A stretch of DNA of 64,000 nt from Bathymodiolus brooksi (GCA_963680875.1 OY804585.1:26678186-26742185), one strand, 5' to 3'; shown: positions 10,456-20,539, counted from the stretch's first letter. Numbers and translations: made by a program. The notes: generated by a model not told the origin, from the letters alone.

Positions 10456-11742
10456 ATGAAACCTCCAAAAAGGCAGAGGAAACAATCTGCAAAATCACAG
10501 ATGACACAAGGATCGGGACCAAAACGACAAAAAACTTCAAACAGACAGCAGAGACAAGAAACAGATAGCTACAACGTGCCTCCAGTGGTATCACGTAGTA
10601 ACACCAGAACTTTTACCGACATGCAAACACACAATGATGGTAACAATCGTCAGAATGACACGAGCATGAACGCACCGACACCGTCTACATCAGGATGGCC
10701 CGGAAGAAACCCTTCACACACTCAGACCATGCATGATGCACGGACACATGGCCACATCAGTGCGGAAAGTTCAAGCGAAACCCTTCGCCACACACAAGTT
10801 AGTGGCACCGAGACTCGTCCAGTGAACCCAGCACAAAATACAGACCATGAATTGATTTACCAAAGGGCAGCCGTTTCACAACCGAGCATGCAAAATGATG
10901 TCTCCATGGCGCCTATCAGTACCAGAGCACAGTATACTGCAGATCCACGCAGCCAGTCCAATGGTACGTTACAACAAGGTACAAATTTAGAGTTTTCTGG
11001 GGATTCTCGGGGTTTGATGGTAATGGGTGTTGTACATGAGAGCCAAATGCCAATATTTACACCTAGTTTCACTGACCCGATTAGCGCTCACATTCCATTA
11101 AAAATTAAGGAAAAAATTTGGGCAGGGGAATATATTGATTTGTATGTCCTCCTAAAGTCGGTCCGAGAGCTCGCAACTGACTCTCAACTTAGCGGCGACC
11201 TTTCCATAAAGGGTGGTCAGTTGACAGTCACACAGCCAAAAATCGCAGCAATTTCCAACATACATGTATGGACATCGGCCTTTATGATATTCATGGGTGT
11301 TATGCTCGAAAAATGGCCTAACAAAGGCCAGGAATATCTGAAATACATGTTTAATGTACGTCTTGCGGCCTCACGGGGATCAGGTACGGGTTGGGCCGCA
11401 TATGACGAACATTATCGTCTTCGCAAAGCTAGATATCCTCACACTCCATGGGGTGACATCGATATGGAGCTATGGCTTTTACACGTCTCCACCCCTGCTA
11501 AATACGCACACTTTGACAATACAAATGTGAGCCAGAAGTTAGAGAGCAAAAACGAACCCTTTCTTGCAGACTTCAAAAGGGGTAAAACCCCTCAAAGCCA
11601 AAAAGGCAACACCCAGCGTGGATTTCGATCCTGCTGGAACTTCAACAAAGGTAAATGTGCATACGGACAAAAGTGTAGATATGCACACAAATGTTCAAAT
11701 TGCGCAGGGGACCATCCCTTCAAGTTCTGTAATAACAAATAA
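10456..11742 (+). CDS. gag: Ngaro ORF1, Gag-like protein with CCCH zinc finger
   Basis: The frame is open from 10,294, but the first ATG is at 10,456 (MKPPKRQRK), giving about 428 residues; the upstream part lies in the A1 repeat and lacks an ATG. The N-terminal half is basic, then Gln/Thr/Ser/His-rich and looks disordered. The middle (from about ESQMPIFTPSFTDPI to EWLLH-like segments) is a compact, Trp-containing domain present in DIRS/Ngaro ORF1 proteins. The C-terminus has CWNFNKGKCAYGQKCRYAH, a C-x7-C-x5-C-x3-H finger, followed by CSNCAGDHPFKFC, a C-x2-C-x3-H-x4-C knuckle. These suggest RNA binding and particle assembly. It overlaps the RT frame by up to 179 bp in a different frame. Intact as far as can be seen. 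Confidence 0.85.
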   Translation: MKPPKRQRKQSAKSQMTQGSGPKRQKTSNRQQRQETDSYNVPPVVSRSNTRTFTDMQTHNDGNNRQNDTSMNAPTPSTSGWPGRNPSHTQTMHDARTHGHISAESSSETLRHTQVSGTETRPVNPAQNTDHELIYQRAAVSQPSMQNDVSMAPISTRAQYTADPRSQSNGTLQQGTNLEFSGDSRGLMVMGVVHESQMPIFTPSFTDPISAHIPLKIKEKIWAGEYIDLYVLLKSVRELATDSQLSGDLSIKGGQLTVTQPKIAAISNIHVWTSAFMIFMGVMLEKWPNKGQEYLKYMFNVRLAASRGSGTGWAAYDEHYRLRKARYPHTPWGDIDMELWLLHVSTPAKYAHFDNTNVSQKLESKNEPFLADFKRGKTPQSQKGNTQRGFRSCWNFNKGKCAYGQKCRYAHKCSNCAGDHPFKFCNNK

Positions 11743-13348
11743 CTCGTACCTTTATTCACTTGGTAGCTCCCCTATTTGTGTGCACGAGGTTGAGAAATCT
11801 TTGTCTTTTTACCCGTTCGGGAATGTAAAAACAGAATTAATTCAGGGGCTAAACCATGGATTTAAATTACAATACAATGGACCTAGGTTACCAGTTCAGT
11901 CAAAAAATTCGAGAAGTGTTTCGGAAAACCCAGATTTAGTACGGGAAAAGATATTTAAAGAAATTGATCTAGGCAGAGTGGCTGGCCCATTCGATTACCC
12001 TCCGATGCCTACCTTTAGGGTATCTCCAATTTTTCTCGTAAGAAAGAAGAACGGCGATTTTCGACTGATCCATAATCTTTCATGCCCAACCCAGTATTCG
12101 GTCAATGATTTCATTGATCCAGAGTTTTGCACCGTAAGATATTCAGGCATTGACGATGCCATAGACATGATCAACAGAATAGGTAAAGGGGGGAAGTTGG
12201 CAAAAACTGACATTAAGAGTGCATTTCGATTACTCAGAGTCTCCCCATCTGACTTCGACCAACTAGGTTTTTCTTTCGATAACAAATTCTACTTTGATAA
12301 ATGCCTCCCATTTGGTGCTTCGATAAGTTGCTCACTCTTCGAAAAATTTTCAATAGCATTACACTGGTTTACGGAGCAAAAGACTGGTAATAAAGATATT
12401 TTGCACTATTTGGATGATTTTCTCTTTGGCGCAGAAGCTGATAGCCCGAAATGTCAATTCACATTACAAACTTTTCGGGATATATGTAAATTATGGGGGA
12501 TTCCTGTAGCCGAAGATAAAACTGTAGAGCCGAAAGAAATCTTAACATTCCTAGGCATTGAGTTCGACACGTTAGCGATGGAACTGCGGCTGCCAAACGA
12601 AAAACTCGTTGAATTGAAGCATACTCTCGAATTATTCGTCCAGTCCAAAAAGGTCACATTACGACAATTACAATCCTTAATAGGGTTACTTAATTTCGCG
12701 TGTCAAGTCGTGTCACCGGGTAGGGCGTTTTGCAGGAGGCTTATTGATGCGACATGTAATATAAGAAAACCTCATCACAGAATTCGCGTGTCAAAATCAA
12801 TGCGAGAAGATATTAAAGTCTGGTTAACCTTTTTGTCAGAATATAATGGGGTAACCGTTATCACTGATAATGCATGGGCTTCAAATGAAACCCTAGAATT
12901 GTTCACCGACAGCGCTGGTGGTCAAAGCAGAGGGTTTGGTATTTATTTTCAAGGAAAATGGGCGCAAAAATGCTGGCCAAAATTATGAGAAGAAATGGGC
13001 ATTCTTAAGGACATTACATTTCTCGAGTTATTTCCGGTTGTTGTTGCACTGTGTATCTGGGGGGAACAGTTAAAAAACAAGAAAATTATTTTTAACATAG
13101 ACAACCAATCTGTGGTTCACATTATTAATAAAAAGTCTTCAAAATCTGTTAGAGTTATGTCCCTTGTAAGGCATCTTGTTTTGTTAACCTTACAATATAA
13201 TATCATGATCAAAGCTTTACATATTTCTGGAATTTCAAATAAAATTGCTGATTCTTTATCTCGTTGTGATTGGCAGCGTTTCCGGAACCTTTGTCCAGAG
13301 GCAGACCAACGAGGCACCGAAATACCAGACCATCTCTGGAAACTTTAA
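11681..13348 (+). pseudogene. pol: Ngaro reverse transcriptase-RNase H, interrupted by TGA
   Basis: The frame is open from 11,564; its first ATG is at 11,681, inside the Gag zinc-finger coding region, so expression needs frameshifting or internal initiation. RT motifs are visible in order: SPIFLVRKKNGDFRLIHNLS, AKTDIKSAFRLLRVSPSDFD, LPFGASISCSLFEKF, and the catalytic YLDDF (about 12,409-12,423), followed by LTFLGIEFDT. RNase H follows with ELFTDSAGG, then LELFPVVVAL, NIDNQSVVHIIN and SNKIADSLSR supplying the acidic residues. An in-frame TGA at 12,986-12,988 splits RNase H between its first and second acidic motifs; the frame continues unchanged on the other side to 13,346. One substitution explains the break. 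Copies RNA into DNA for retrotransposition; this copy would make only a truncated product unless the stop is read through. Confidence 0.88.
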
Positions 13349-14225
13349 CAACTGAAATTGATTCATTGGTGAACGCTTCAATGGCAGATTCTACGTGGAA
13401 AACATACAAAACGGCAGTCGAATCTTTTCAATCATTTCGCAAATTGTATAATTTACAAGATACTTGGCCCGCCCCTCTATATGATTTGTTATTCTACATT
13501 GCATACATGTCTCACACAGGCTTGTCAGCCAGTACTATTACTACTTACATTTCCGGTATAAGTACAATGCATAAATTAAATGGTCACACGGACAATACGA
13601 AATCGTTTTTGGTTACCAAAATACTCGAGGGTTCAAAACGGAAAAACTCCCCGAAAGCTGACTTGCGTCTACCAGTCTCAATGAATTTATTAAAACGATT
13701 AATTCAATCGCTCCCCTTTGTTTGTACGTCAGTATATGAATCCACTATGTTCGCAAGCGCGTTCAGTTTGTGTTTTTTCGGACTTCTCCGCGTTGGTGAA
13801 ATAACTAGTCAAAGTAAAGGTCGAGCCGGGAAGCACGTCATTCACATATCCAAGATAAAACTTGTCCGCAAACAAAACTCCGTTGACTTACATTTAATGA
13901 TACGTAATTCCAAAACAGATCAACACTCACATAGTACCACATTGATTATTTGTAGTCAAACCGATATTTGGAAGTCCGACAACATGCACTCGACTCTAAT
14001 CTTTATTTGCACTTTGACGGATCAGATCTAACGCGATATCAATTTTCAATCGTCTTACAAAGGGCCTTGTCATTTTGTGAAGTCAAAGGACATTTTCGAC
14101 CACATTCTTTCAGAATAGGGGCCGCAACAGAGGCTAAACGTTTTGGTATTTATGACGACGTAATAAAAAAATGGGGGCGTTGGACGTCCGATGCTTATAC
14201 GAAATACATACGATTAGATATCTGA
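13270..14225 (+). pseudogene. Ngaro tyrosine recombinase, frameshifted
   Basis: The frame opens at about 13,270, overlapping the end of RNase H by 79 bp in another frame, with a first ATG at 13,381 (MADSTWKTY). The N-terminal core-binding part (TWKTYKTAVESFQSF ... YISGISTMHKLNG) resembles phage-integrase SAM-like domains. The catalytic part shows the first Arg in FGLLRVGEITSQ (about 13,780-13,810), H-x-x-R as PHSFRIGAAT (about 14,098-14,127) and the terminal Tyr region GRWTSDAYTKYIR (14,176-14,213). Between about 13,960 and 14,031 the frame shifts: the first frame runs on to a stop at 14,031, while the H-x-x-R...Y half lies in the frame starting near 13,968. In DIRS-group elements this enzyme integrates a circular DNA intermediate without a DDE integrase. 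Disabled by the frameshift. Confidence 0.85.
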
Positions 14226-14872
14226 ATTATTTATTAAATATCTCGCACGATTTCATTTATATTATAGGTTTCCGCTCTATTTGGATATTGGGATCGAGTA
14301 TAGTATATTGGGCTGGTAAAGAAGTGGTTTCAAGACAAGGGGGACGTCATCTTGGTCTCCATAATGTAGGTTTTCAAGGGTTTTGGTTCGGGAAAAGGGG
14401 TATGGTTTGGAAGGAATTAATTCCAAAGATTGAGTTTCTTTTGAGAAGACATCCTCCTCCGAAATTTGTTGTTATACAGCTTGGGTCAAACGATCTTGGC
14501 ACCGTTAAAGGCTGGCAACTAGCAGAAAACATAATATGCGACATTCTTCGTACACACGCCTTAATGCCAAATACGCTTATTGTATGGTCCAATATATTGC
14601 AAAGACGATACTGGCACAATGCCAACAATGGCAAATCTATTGAAAAAACTCGTAAACGAGTGAACCTCTTGGTAAGAAACCAAGTAATAAGTATAGGAGG
14701 GTGCTCCATAAGGCACTGTAACCTTCGTGCCAGAGAAGTAAATCTTTATCGTAACGACGGCACACATCTGTCCAATTCAGGAACAGAAATCTATCTAAAC
14801 AATATTCAGGGCGCCCTCGAACATTTTATTTCCTCTGGAGGTTCTCTTGTTTTCCCTCCAATTCAAGCTTAA
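14171..14872 (+). CDS. Ngaro SGNH/GDSL-type hydrolase
   Basis: A 233-residue frame whose first ATG (14,171) overlaps the recombinase end by 55 bp; the conserved domain begins at about residue 33. Block I is ILGSSIVYW (catalytic Ser context, GSS in place of GDS), block III is IQLGSNDLG (Gly and Asn), and block V is NDGTHLSNSG (Asp and His), so all four SGNH residues are present and the frame is uninterrupted. Such hydrolase domains are known downstream of the recombinase in Ngaro elements; the substrate is not established and an esterase or deacetylase role is inference. No GT donor exists between 14,206 and 14,268, so I do not propose an intron joining it to the recombinase. Confidence 0.82.
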   Translation: MGALDVRCLYEIHTIRYLNYLLNISHDFIYIIGFRSIWILGSSIVYWAGKEVVSRQGGRHLGLHNVGFQGFWFGKRGMVWKELIPKIEFLLRRHPPPKFVVIQLGSNDLGTVKGWQLAENIICDILRTHALMPNTLIVWSNILQRRYWHNANNGKSIEKTRKRVNLLVRNQVISIGGCSIRHCNLRAREVNLYRNDGTHLSNSGTEIYLNNIQGALEHFISSGGSLVFPPIQA

Positions 14873-14969
14873 ATCGAATCGAACACAAGGAGGATGATGT
14901 TGACTCTTCACTAACGTTAAACTAAAACAGGGTGGTTGCGTGGCGGTGAGTGGGGCTTACCCCACTCAT

Positions 14970-15407
14970 TTGGCGGGATATGGCAAGATGAAGACGGGAC
15001 ACGTCGGTCCCCACATTTTACGTGAGCTCATATTTTGATTATTTTCTCCTGTGGTACCACAGGGATTTGTATTTTCATGTTCGTAAACGGGGGCCTTCTT
15101 TGCATACCAGAGGGGTCGGTTCATGAATCGGTACCGATTCGGAACTTGGTTTGGACTCTTTGAAATAACCAGAGATATTAAATATTTGCGATCGTATGAG
15201 GAACGTGTCCTGTAGATCTCTCTAAGTTCCATAGAGGATTGTAGCTTTCGCTGTCACCTGCGAAGCACGGGCTAGCCCAAAATATCGAAATCGGCGGTCT
15301 GTCTTCTTCATCTTGCCATCTCGCACTCACGCAATTTAATACTGTGGCCGTATTTTTCCAATCAACATTAGTATTGTTTAATTTCCAGACAATGAATCTT
15401 TGATTAA
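14970..15407 (+). repeat. Ngaro split direct repeat B1
   Basis: Starts TTGGCGGGATATGGCAAGAT and ends CAATGAATCTTTGATTAA, immediately abutting A2. The partner B2 is at 16,331-16,768. The pair differs by several substitutions and small indels (for example near 15,172 versus 16,535, and 15,310 versus 16,680), more than the A pair. Confidence 0.9.
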
Positions 15408-15591
15408 TTAAGTTTATCGTTAAAGGATAAACGGGTTTAATAAAAGTGAACTTAGTCTTAACTTAAGTTTTAGAATTTTGGAAATCCGAAAACCGGATTA
15501 TCTCCGGATCGCGAACGTCATTTATACAATCTGCGACGTCACACATTCCCAGCATCCAATTTTCGACAACAGGCACATTGTCAACAAAAAA
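15408..15591 (+). repeat. Ngaro split direct repeat A2
   Basis: Second copy of A1 placed directly after B1, giving the B1-A2 junction used in the circular-intermediate replication model of DIRS-group elements. Open-frame traces here (15,478-15,666) merely echo the start of the Gag frame. Confidence 0.9.
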
Positions 15592-15759
15592 TCCCACCCA
15601 CCGCCCCTCCAACTCCTTATCCCCTTTGCTGCAATAATGGACCAGATTCTGCTGCTGTTTTGTTAATATTTCAGATTTGTCGCTGACATGGACTAGAGCC
15701 CAACTCAATGGACATTTAGGGAAAACCAATGGAGAACTTTATTCACAAGGGCGTTCCAC

Positions 15760-16143
15760 GCCGGAGAGATAACTGACACTGTGGAGAGTATTAAGTGTTT
15801 TTCAAATTTTAGATTTTCTATTCTTATCGTTATATATAATTGTATATTGAAATACGTTGATTTTCTTTTTGACTCAATCGAACATCAGCCGGAGAGATAA
15901 CTGACACTGTGGAGAGTATTAAGTGTTTTTCAAATTTTAGATTTTCTATTCTTATCGTTATATATAATTGTATTTTGAAATACGTTGATTTTCTTTTTGA
16001 CTCAATCGAACATCAGCCGGAGAGATAACTGACACTGTGGAGAGTATTAAGTGTTTTTCAAATTTTAGATTTTCTATTCTTATCGTTATATATAATTGTA
16101 TATTGAAATACGTTGATTTTCTTTTTGACTCAATCGAACATCA
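15760..16143 (+). repeat. Three 128-bp tandem repeats inside Ngaro
   Basis: GCCGGAGAGATAACTGACAC begins at 15,760, 15,888 and 16,016, giving three units of 128 bp that differ at only one or two positions. They lie between A2 and B2, in the non-coding 3' part of the element. The near-identity suggests recent amplification. Confidence 0.93.
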
Positions 16144-16330
16144 GAAGCTGGACATATTTAAGGAACTTTGTCAAAACTTATATAAAGACTTTTATAAGGA
16201 AATATAGTTTCAATTTTAAATTGCATTTGACAAATATTTTCATTTAATATCTTATAGTTTATAATTATTGTATATACATTTGTACTGTATTATATGACTT
16301 AATAAAATTGTCACAGTTTTGGACACATCG

Positions 16331-16768
16331 TTGGCGGGATATGGCAAGATGAAGACGGGACACGTCGGTCCCCACATTTTACGTGAGCTCATATTTTGAT
16401 TATTTTCTCCTGTGGTACCACAGGGATTTGTATTTTCATGTTCGTAAACGGGGGCCTTCTTTGCATACCAGAGGGGTCGGTTCCTGAATCGGTACCGATT
16501 CGGAACTTGGTTTGAACTCTTTGAAATAACCAGAGAGTTCGGGATAGTAAATATTTGCGATCGTATGGGGAACGTGTCCTGTAGATCTCTCTAAGTTCCA
16601 TAGAGGATTGTAGCTTTCGCTGTCACCTGCGAAGCACGGGCTAGCCCAAAATATCGAAATCGGCGGTCTGTCTTCTTCATCTCGCCCTCACGCAATTTAA
16701 TACTGTGGCCGTATTTTTCCAATCAACATTAGTATTGTTTAATTTCCAGACAATGAATCTTTGATTAA
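16331..16768 (+). repeat. Ngaro split direct repeat B2, 3' end of element
   Basis: Copy of B1 terminating in CTTTGATTAA at the junction with host sequence ATAGCACATAATATTAC. This sets the 3' limit of the element. Confidence 0.9.
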
Positions 16769-16899
16769 ATAGCACATAATATTACATCTGTAAATTTGTC
16801 ATGTCAAACATGCTAATTTTCCTCACCCATACTTTAAATCATAATGCCCATTTGGGTCACTATAAAATTATATTTATTATAATACTGACCCTAGAAAAA

Positions 16900-17045
16900 A
16901 GCGCGGGAAACATCAGGGAATGCGCAGAACATACTTCCGGTCACGTGACATACTGTCACGTAACTGACGTCATTTCCGGTCACGTGACATACTGTCACGT
17001 AACTGACGTCATTTCCGGTCACGTGACTTCCGGCAATATTTTCAT
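16900..17045 (+). promoter_or_regulatory. Dense promoter-like block with 39-bp tandem units
   Basis: A short CpG-rich island holds an E2F-like GCGCGGGAAA (16,901), an NRF1 half-like TGCGCAG (16,921), ETS-type ACTTCCGG (16,934 and 17,027), palindromic E-boxes GTCACGTGAC at about 16,940, 16,979 and 17,018, and CRE-type TGACGTCA at about 16,965 and 17,004. The E-box/CRE module repeats with a 39-bp period. There is no TATA box; CCAAT lies at about 17,131. A candidate first coding exon follows 190 bp downstream on the plus strand. Site names rest on consensus matching only. Confidence 0.55.
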
Positions 17046-17229
17046 ACACTTTCGAAGTAAGTGGAGCAAAGTGACCAGGTTGTCGGATGGAGGACCAGTA
17101 GAGGGCAGTGTTCTTTTACACCAATGAGAAAGCTCTGTGTAAAACCATCCAATTGAAACTTGTAAACACAGATTTGTCCTTGACACAAATTTTACATGTG
17201 ACAATTGAGTTACGGAATATTTTGGAAGG

Positions 17230-17280
17230 ATGTCGGAGGGCAGTGCAACTAAATATGTCGCTGTTGTTGGTTGGGGACTG
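17230..17280 (+). CDS. Candidate first coding exon, flavoprotein-like N-terminus
   Basis: ATG at 17,230 is preceded by GGAAGG and opens 17 codons reading MSEGSATKYVAVVGWGL, ending exactly at a good splice donor (CTG|GTAAGA). The tail VAVVGWGL looks like the first strand and turn of an FAD-binding Rossmann fold (V-A-V-x-G-x-G-L, continuing V-G in the next exon), and most resembles the start of kynurenine 3-monooxygenase and related monooxygenases. That family assignment is a short-motif guess. No following exon was recognised downstream; the 42-bp satellite begins 1 kb away. It may be a live gene with a long first intron, or an orphaned promoter and exon 1 carried inside the inverted repeat. 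Confidence 0.4.
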
Positions 17281-17298
17281 GTAAGACTAATAAAATGA

Positions 17299-17555
17299 GA
17301 TAATTAAGAAAATAATTAATGTAATTTTATTGACCCCAAAATGGGCATTATGATATAATGCATGGATGAAGAAAGTTAGCATGACAAAATTACAGATACA
17401 TGTATAAATTATAATATATAATGTTAAAATAAGATAGCATAATTAAGAAAATGATTAATACAATTTTATAGTGACCCAAATGGGCATTATGATTTAAAGT
17501 ATGGGTGAGGAAAATTAGCATGTTTGACATGACAAAATTACAGATGTAATATTAT
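17299..17555. repeat. Two-copy tandem repeat, about 140 bp
   Basis: ATGGGCATTATGAT, AAAGTTAGCATG or AAAATTAGCATG, then ACAAAATTACAGAT occur at about 17,341-17,398 and 17,472-17,545, with TAATTAAGAAAAT before each. The second copy overlaps the right inverted-repeat arm. Confidence 0.7.
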
Positions 17556-17950
17556 ATGCTATATAAATGTTCCTTTATGACTTTAACTATGAACACACAT
17601 GCAGCTTTTGTCAATGTACAGCAGATGAAATATGTCATTGGATCAGGCAAATTATATATTTGAAATAATATGCATTTTTTTTTTAAATTGTATAAATGTG
17701 CTTTTTATCAATTTAATTATACCTATACATATATATAAATAAGGTAGTTATTTTTACATTTTCTGATAATATTTATTCTCTACTAATAAAATGAAAAACA
17801 AATTAGTCTGAACAGTTCCAAAATAGTCTGAACAGTTCCAAAATCAAATAGAAAAATCTTAAAAAAAGCAAAACCTACACACCGAACACACATATACATG
17901 ACCTCTAACACACATGACCGCTCACTTTAACTTTCCTTCATTCATATAAT
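17462..17950. repeat. Right arm of inverted repeat, keeps the Ngaro empty site
   Basis: Reverse complement of 9,877-10,223 joined to 16,769-16,868. The position equivalent to the Ngaro insertion lies at about 17,560-17,565 (TGCTATATAAATGT) and is uninterrupted. One internal piece (AGTCTGAACAGTTCCAAAAT) is tandemly duplicated at 17,804-17,842. Confidence 0.85.
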
Positions 17951-18284
17951 TGTAATAACCACCAAGATACAGCAAAGCTTGTCTACATTGAACATCCTTA
18001 GGACTAATGGGTTTTTTCGATAAAACAAGTGATCTTATTAGACAGGTCAAATATTCAACTGTTTGTCGACATTATGACTATTTGTTATATTCGTTTTACA
18101 GAGTTTTAATATTATTATATAGAGTTCACTGTTCTGAGAGTAAACACCACAATATCATAGTCATGGCGTATGAAGTTAGGATTTTAATCATTCTTTTATA
18201 TTTCCAGAATTAACAAAACAGAATTAATCTTGGAAAATCAGCAAACATGGAGAGAAGAAAATTCTGATTTGAAAGAATCATTAG

Positions 18285-20078
18285 AAATAGTGATAAGATT
18301 TGGAAAGTATGGAAAAAAAAATAGGTTGAATAGTGAAAAGATATGGAAAATATGGAAGAAAAGTCTGTTGAATAGTGAAATGATTTGGAAAATATGGAAG
18401 AAAGGTAAGTTGAATAGTGATAAGATTTAGAAAATATGGAAGAAAAGTAAGTTGAATAGTGAAAAGATAAGAAAAATATGGAAGAAAATTAAGTTGAAAA
18501 GTGAAAAGATATGGGAAATACAGAAGAAAGGAAAGTTGATTAGTGAAAAAGATATGGAAAATACGGAAGAAAAGCAGGTTGAATAGTGAAATGATATGGT
18601 AAATATGGAAGAAAAATAAGTTGAATAGTGAAATGATATGGAAAAAATGGAAGAAAGGCAAGTTGAATAGTGATAATATATGGATAATATGGAAGAAAGG
18701 CAAGTTGAATTGTGAAAAGATATGGAAAATATGGAAGAAAAGTAAGTTGAAATGTGAAATGATATGGAAGAAAGGCAAGTCGAATAGTGATAAGATATGG
18801 AATATATGGAAGAAAGGTAAGTTGAATAGTGAAATGATACGAAAAATATGGAAGAAAAGTAAGTTGAAAAGTTAAAAGATATGGGAAATACAGAAGAAAG
18901 GAAAGTTGAATAGTGAAAAAAATATGGAAAATACGGAAGAAAAGTAGGTTGAATAGTGAAATGATATGGAAAATGCGGAAGAAAATTGTGAAATGATATG
19001 AAAAATATGGAAGAAAAATAAGTTGAATAGTGAAATGATATGGAAAATATGGAAGAAAGGCAAGTTGAATTGTGAAAAGATATGGAAAGCATGGAAGAAA
19101 ACCAAGCTGAATAGTGAAAAGATATGGAAAACTCGGGAGAAAAGTAGTGTGAATAGTGAAAAGTTATGGAAGTTATGGAAGAAAAGTAAGTTGAATAGTG
19201 AAAAGATTTGGAAAATACAGAATAAATTTGTGAAATGATATGGAAAATATGGAAGAAAAGTAAGTTGAATAGTGAAATGATATGGAAAATACGGAAGAAA
19301 ATTGTGAAATGATATGAAAAATATGGAAGAAAAATAAGTTGAATAGTGAAATGATATGGAAAATACTGAAGAAAATTGTGAAATGATATGAAAAATATGG
19401 AAGAAAAATAAGTTGAATAGTGAAATGATATGGAAAATATGGAAGAAAGGCAAGTTGAATTGTGAAAAGATATGGAAAGCATGGAAGAAAACCAAGTTGA
19501 ATAGTGAAAAGATATGGAAAACTCGGGAGAAAAGTAGTGTGAATAGTGAAAAGTTATGGAAGTTATGGAAGAAAAGTAAGTTGAATAGTGAAAAGATTTG
19601 GAAAATACAGAAGAAATTTGTGAAATGATATAGAAAATATGGAAGAAAAGTAAGTTGAAATGTGAAATGATATGGAAAATATGGAAGAAAGGCAAGTCGA
19701 ATAGTGATAAGATATGGACAATATGGAAGAAAGGCAAGTTGAATAGTGAAAAGATATGGAAAATACAGAAGAAAAGTAAGTTGAATAATGAAAAGATATG
19801 GAAATTATGGAAGGTTGAATAATGAAAAGATTTGGAAAATAGAGAAGAAAATTGTGAAATGATATGGACAACATGGAAGAAAAGTAAGTTGAAATGTGAA
19901 ATAATATGGAAAATATGGAAGAAAGGCAAGTTGAATAGTGAAAATATATGAAAAATATGGAAGAAACCCTAGTTGAATAGTGAAAAGATATGGAAAATAC
20001 AGAAGAAAAGTTAGTTGAGTAGTGAAAAGAAAATTGTGAAATGATATGGAAAATATGGAAGAAAAGTAAGTTGAAATG
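18285..20078. repeat. 42-bp satellite, block 1
   Basis: Units of 42 bp built on GAAGAAAAGTAAGTTGAATA then GTGAAAAGATATGGAAAATA repeat about 40 times with point changes and a few deletions. The plus strand is strongly purine-rich. Long minus-strand frames (up to 500 codons, Phe/His/Ile/Ser-rich) and plus-strand Lys/Trp-rich frames arise because 42 is divisible by 3; they are not annotated as genes. A 390-bp segment is duplicated inside the block (19,023-19,238 versus 19,413-19,628 nearly identical). Confidence 0.93.
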
Positions 20079-20530
20079 TGAATAAGGGTAATAAGAAAAC
20101 TACCGAACTCCGAACAATCTAACAAGGGGAAAGTCAAAACTCACAAGTATATAAACAGACAAAATCAGTCAACAACCGGAAAACTGTGAAAACCGTAATG
20201 ATCCTGACTTGGTACAGGCATTTCTAAAGAAATGGTGGGTTCAATCAGATTTTAAAGCGCCAAACCTCCCCCTTTCATTACGGCTCAAAGTTTCCGGCTG
20301 TCACTATAACAGTATTTACAACAATACCTGAACAAAACAGGTAAAACAGTTGTCAAATCAGCGCCAAACTCAGTGAAGTAAATGTCAAAAACACTTTTAC
20401 GTCACACATTGATAAAAAAAATATTTTCACATTTTTGTTGAAACCTTATCTTTATACATTTTCACTATATGAAAATCCATCGTTTATAATCTTTTCTGCA
20501 GAGACGGAATATATTTCGACAAGATCTTGG
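20079..20530 (-). repeat. Mussel-type dispersed repeat splitting the satellite
   Basis: Contains TAATGATCCTGACTTGGTAC, AGGCATTTCTAAAGAAATGG and GGTTCAATCAGATTTTA followed by GCGCCAAACCTCC, which I recognise as close to a repeat very common in mussel sequence. It interrupts the 42-bp satellite at 20,079 and the satellite resumes near 20,540. The strand is uncertain. Confidence 0.5.
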
Positions 20531-20539
20531 TATCGGAAT

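Larger units (their letters stand above)
10224..16768 (+). mobile_element. Ngaro-type tyrosine-recombinase retrotransposon, full structure
   Basis: The element has the diagnostic split direct repeats of Ngaro retrotransposons in order A1 (10,224-10,407), coding region, B1 (14,970-15,407), A2 (15,408-15,591), internal tandem repeats, B2 (16,331-16,768). Coding content is Gag with a CCCH zinc finger, reverse transcriptase plus RNase H, a tyrosine recombinase in place of a DDE integrase, and an SGNH hydrolase; the hydrolase and lack of a methyltransferase separate Ngaro from DIRS1. Host sequence either side rejoins as ACATTTA | ATAGCA, matching the uninterrupted copy at about 17,555-17,570, so no long target duplication was made, as expected for recombinase-mediated insertion. 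The reading frames carry one in-frame stop and one frameshift, so this copy is probably inactive. Confidence 0.92.

Noticed and set aside
14206..14275. Intron joining the recombinase to the hydrolase (acceptor-like TTATATTATAG before GTTTCCGC)
   Set aside because: No GT donor lies between the recombinase end and this acceptor, so separate frames are the simpler reading.
15478..15666. Second Gag-like start in A2
   Set aside because: It only repeats the non-ATG upstream part of the Gag frame contained in the direct repeat.
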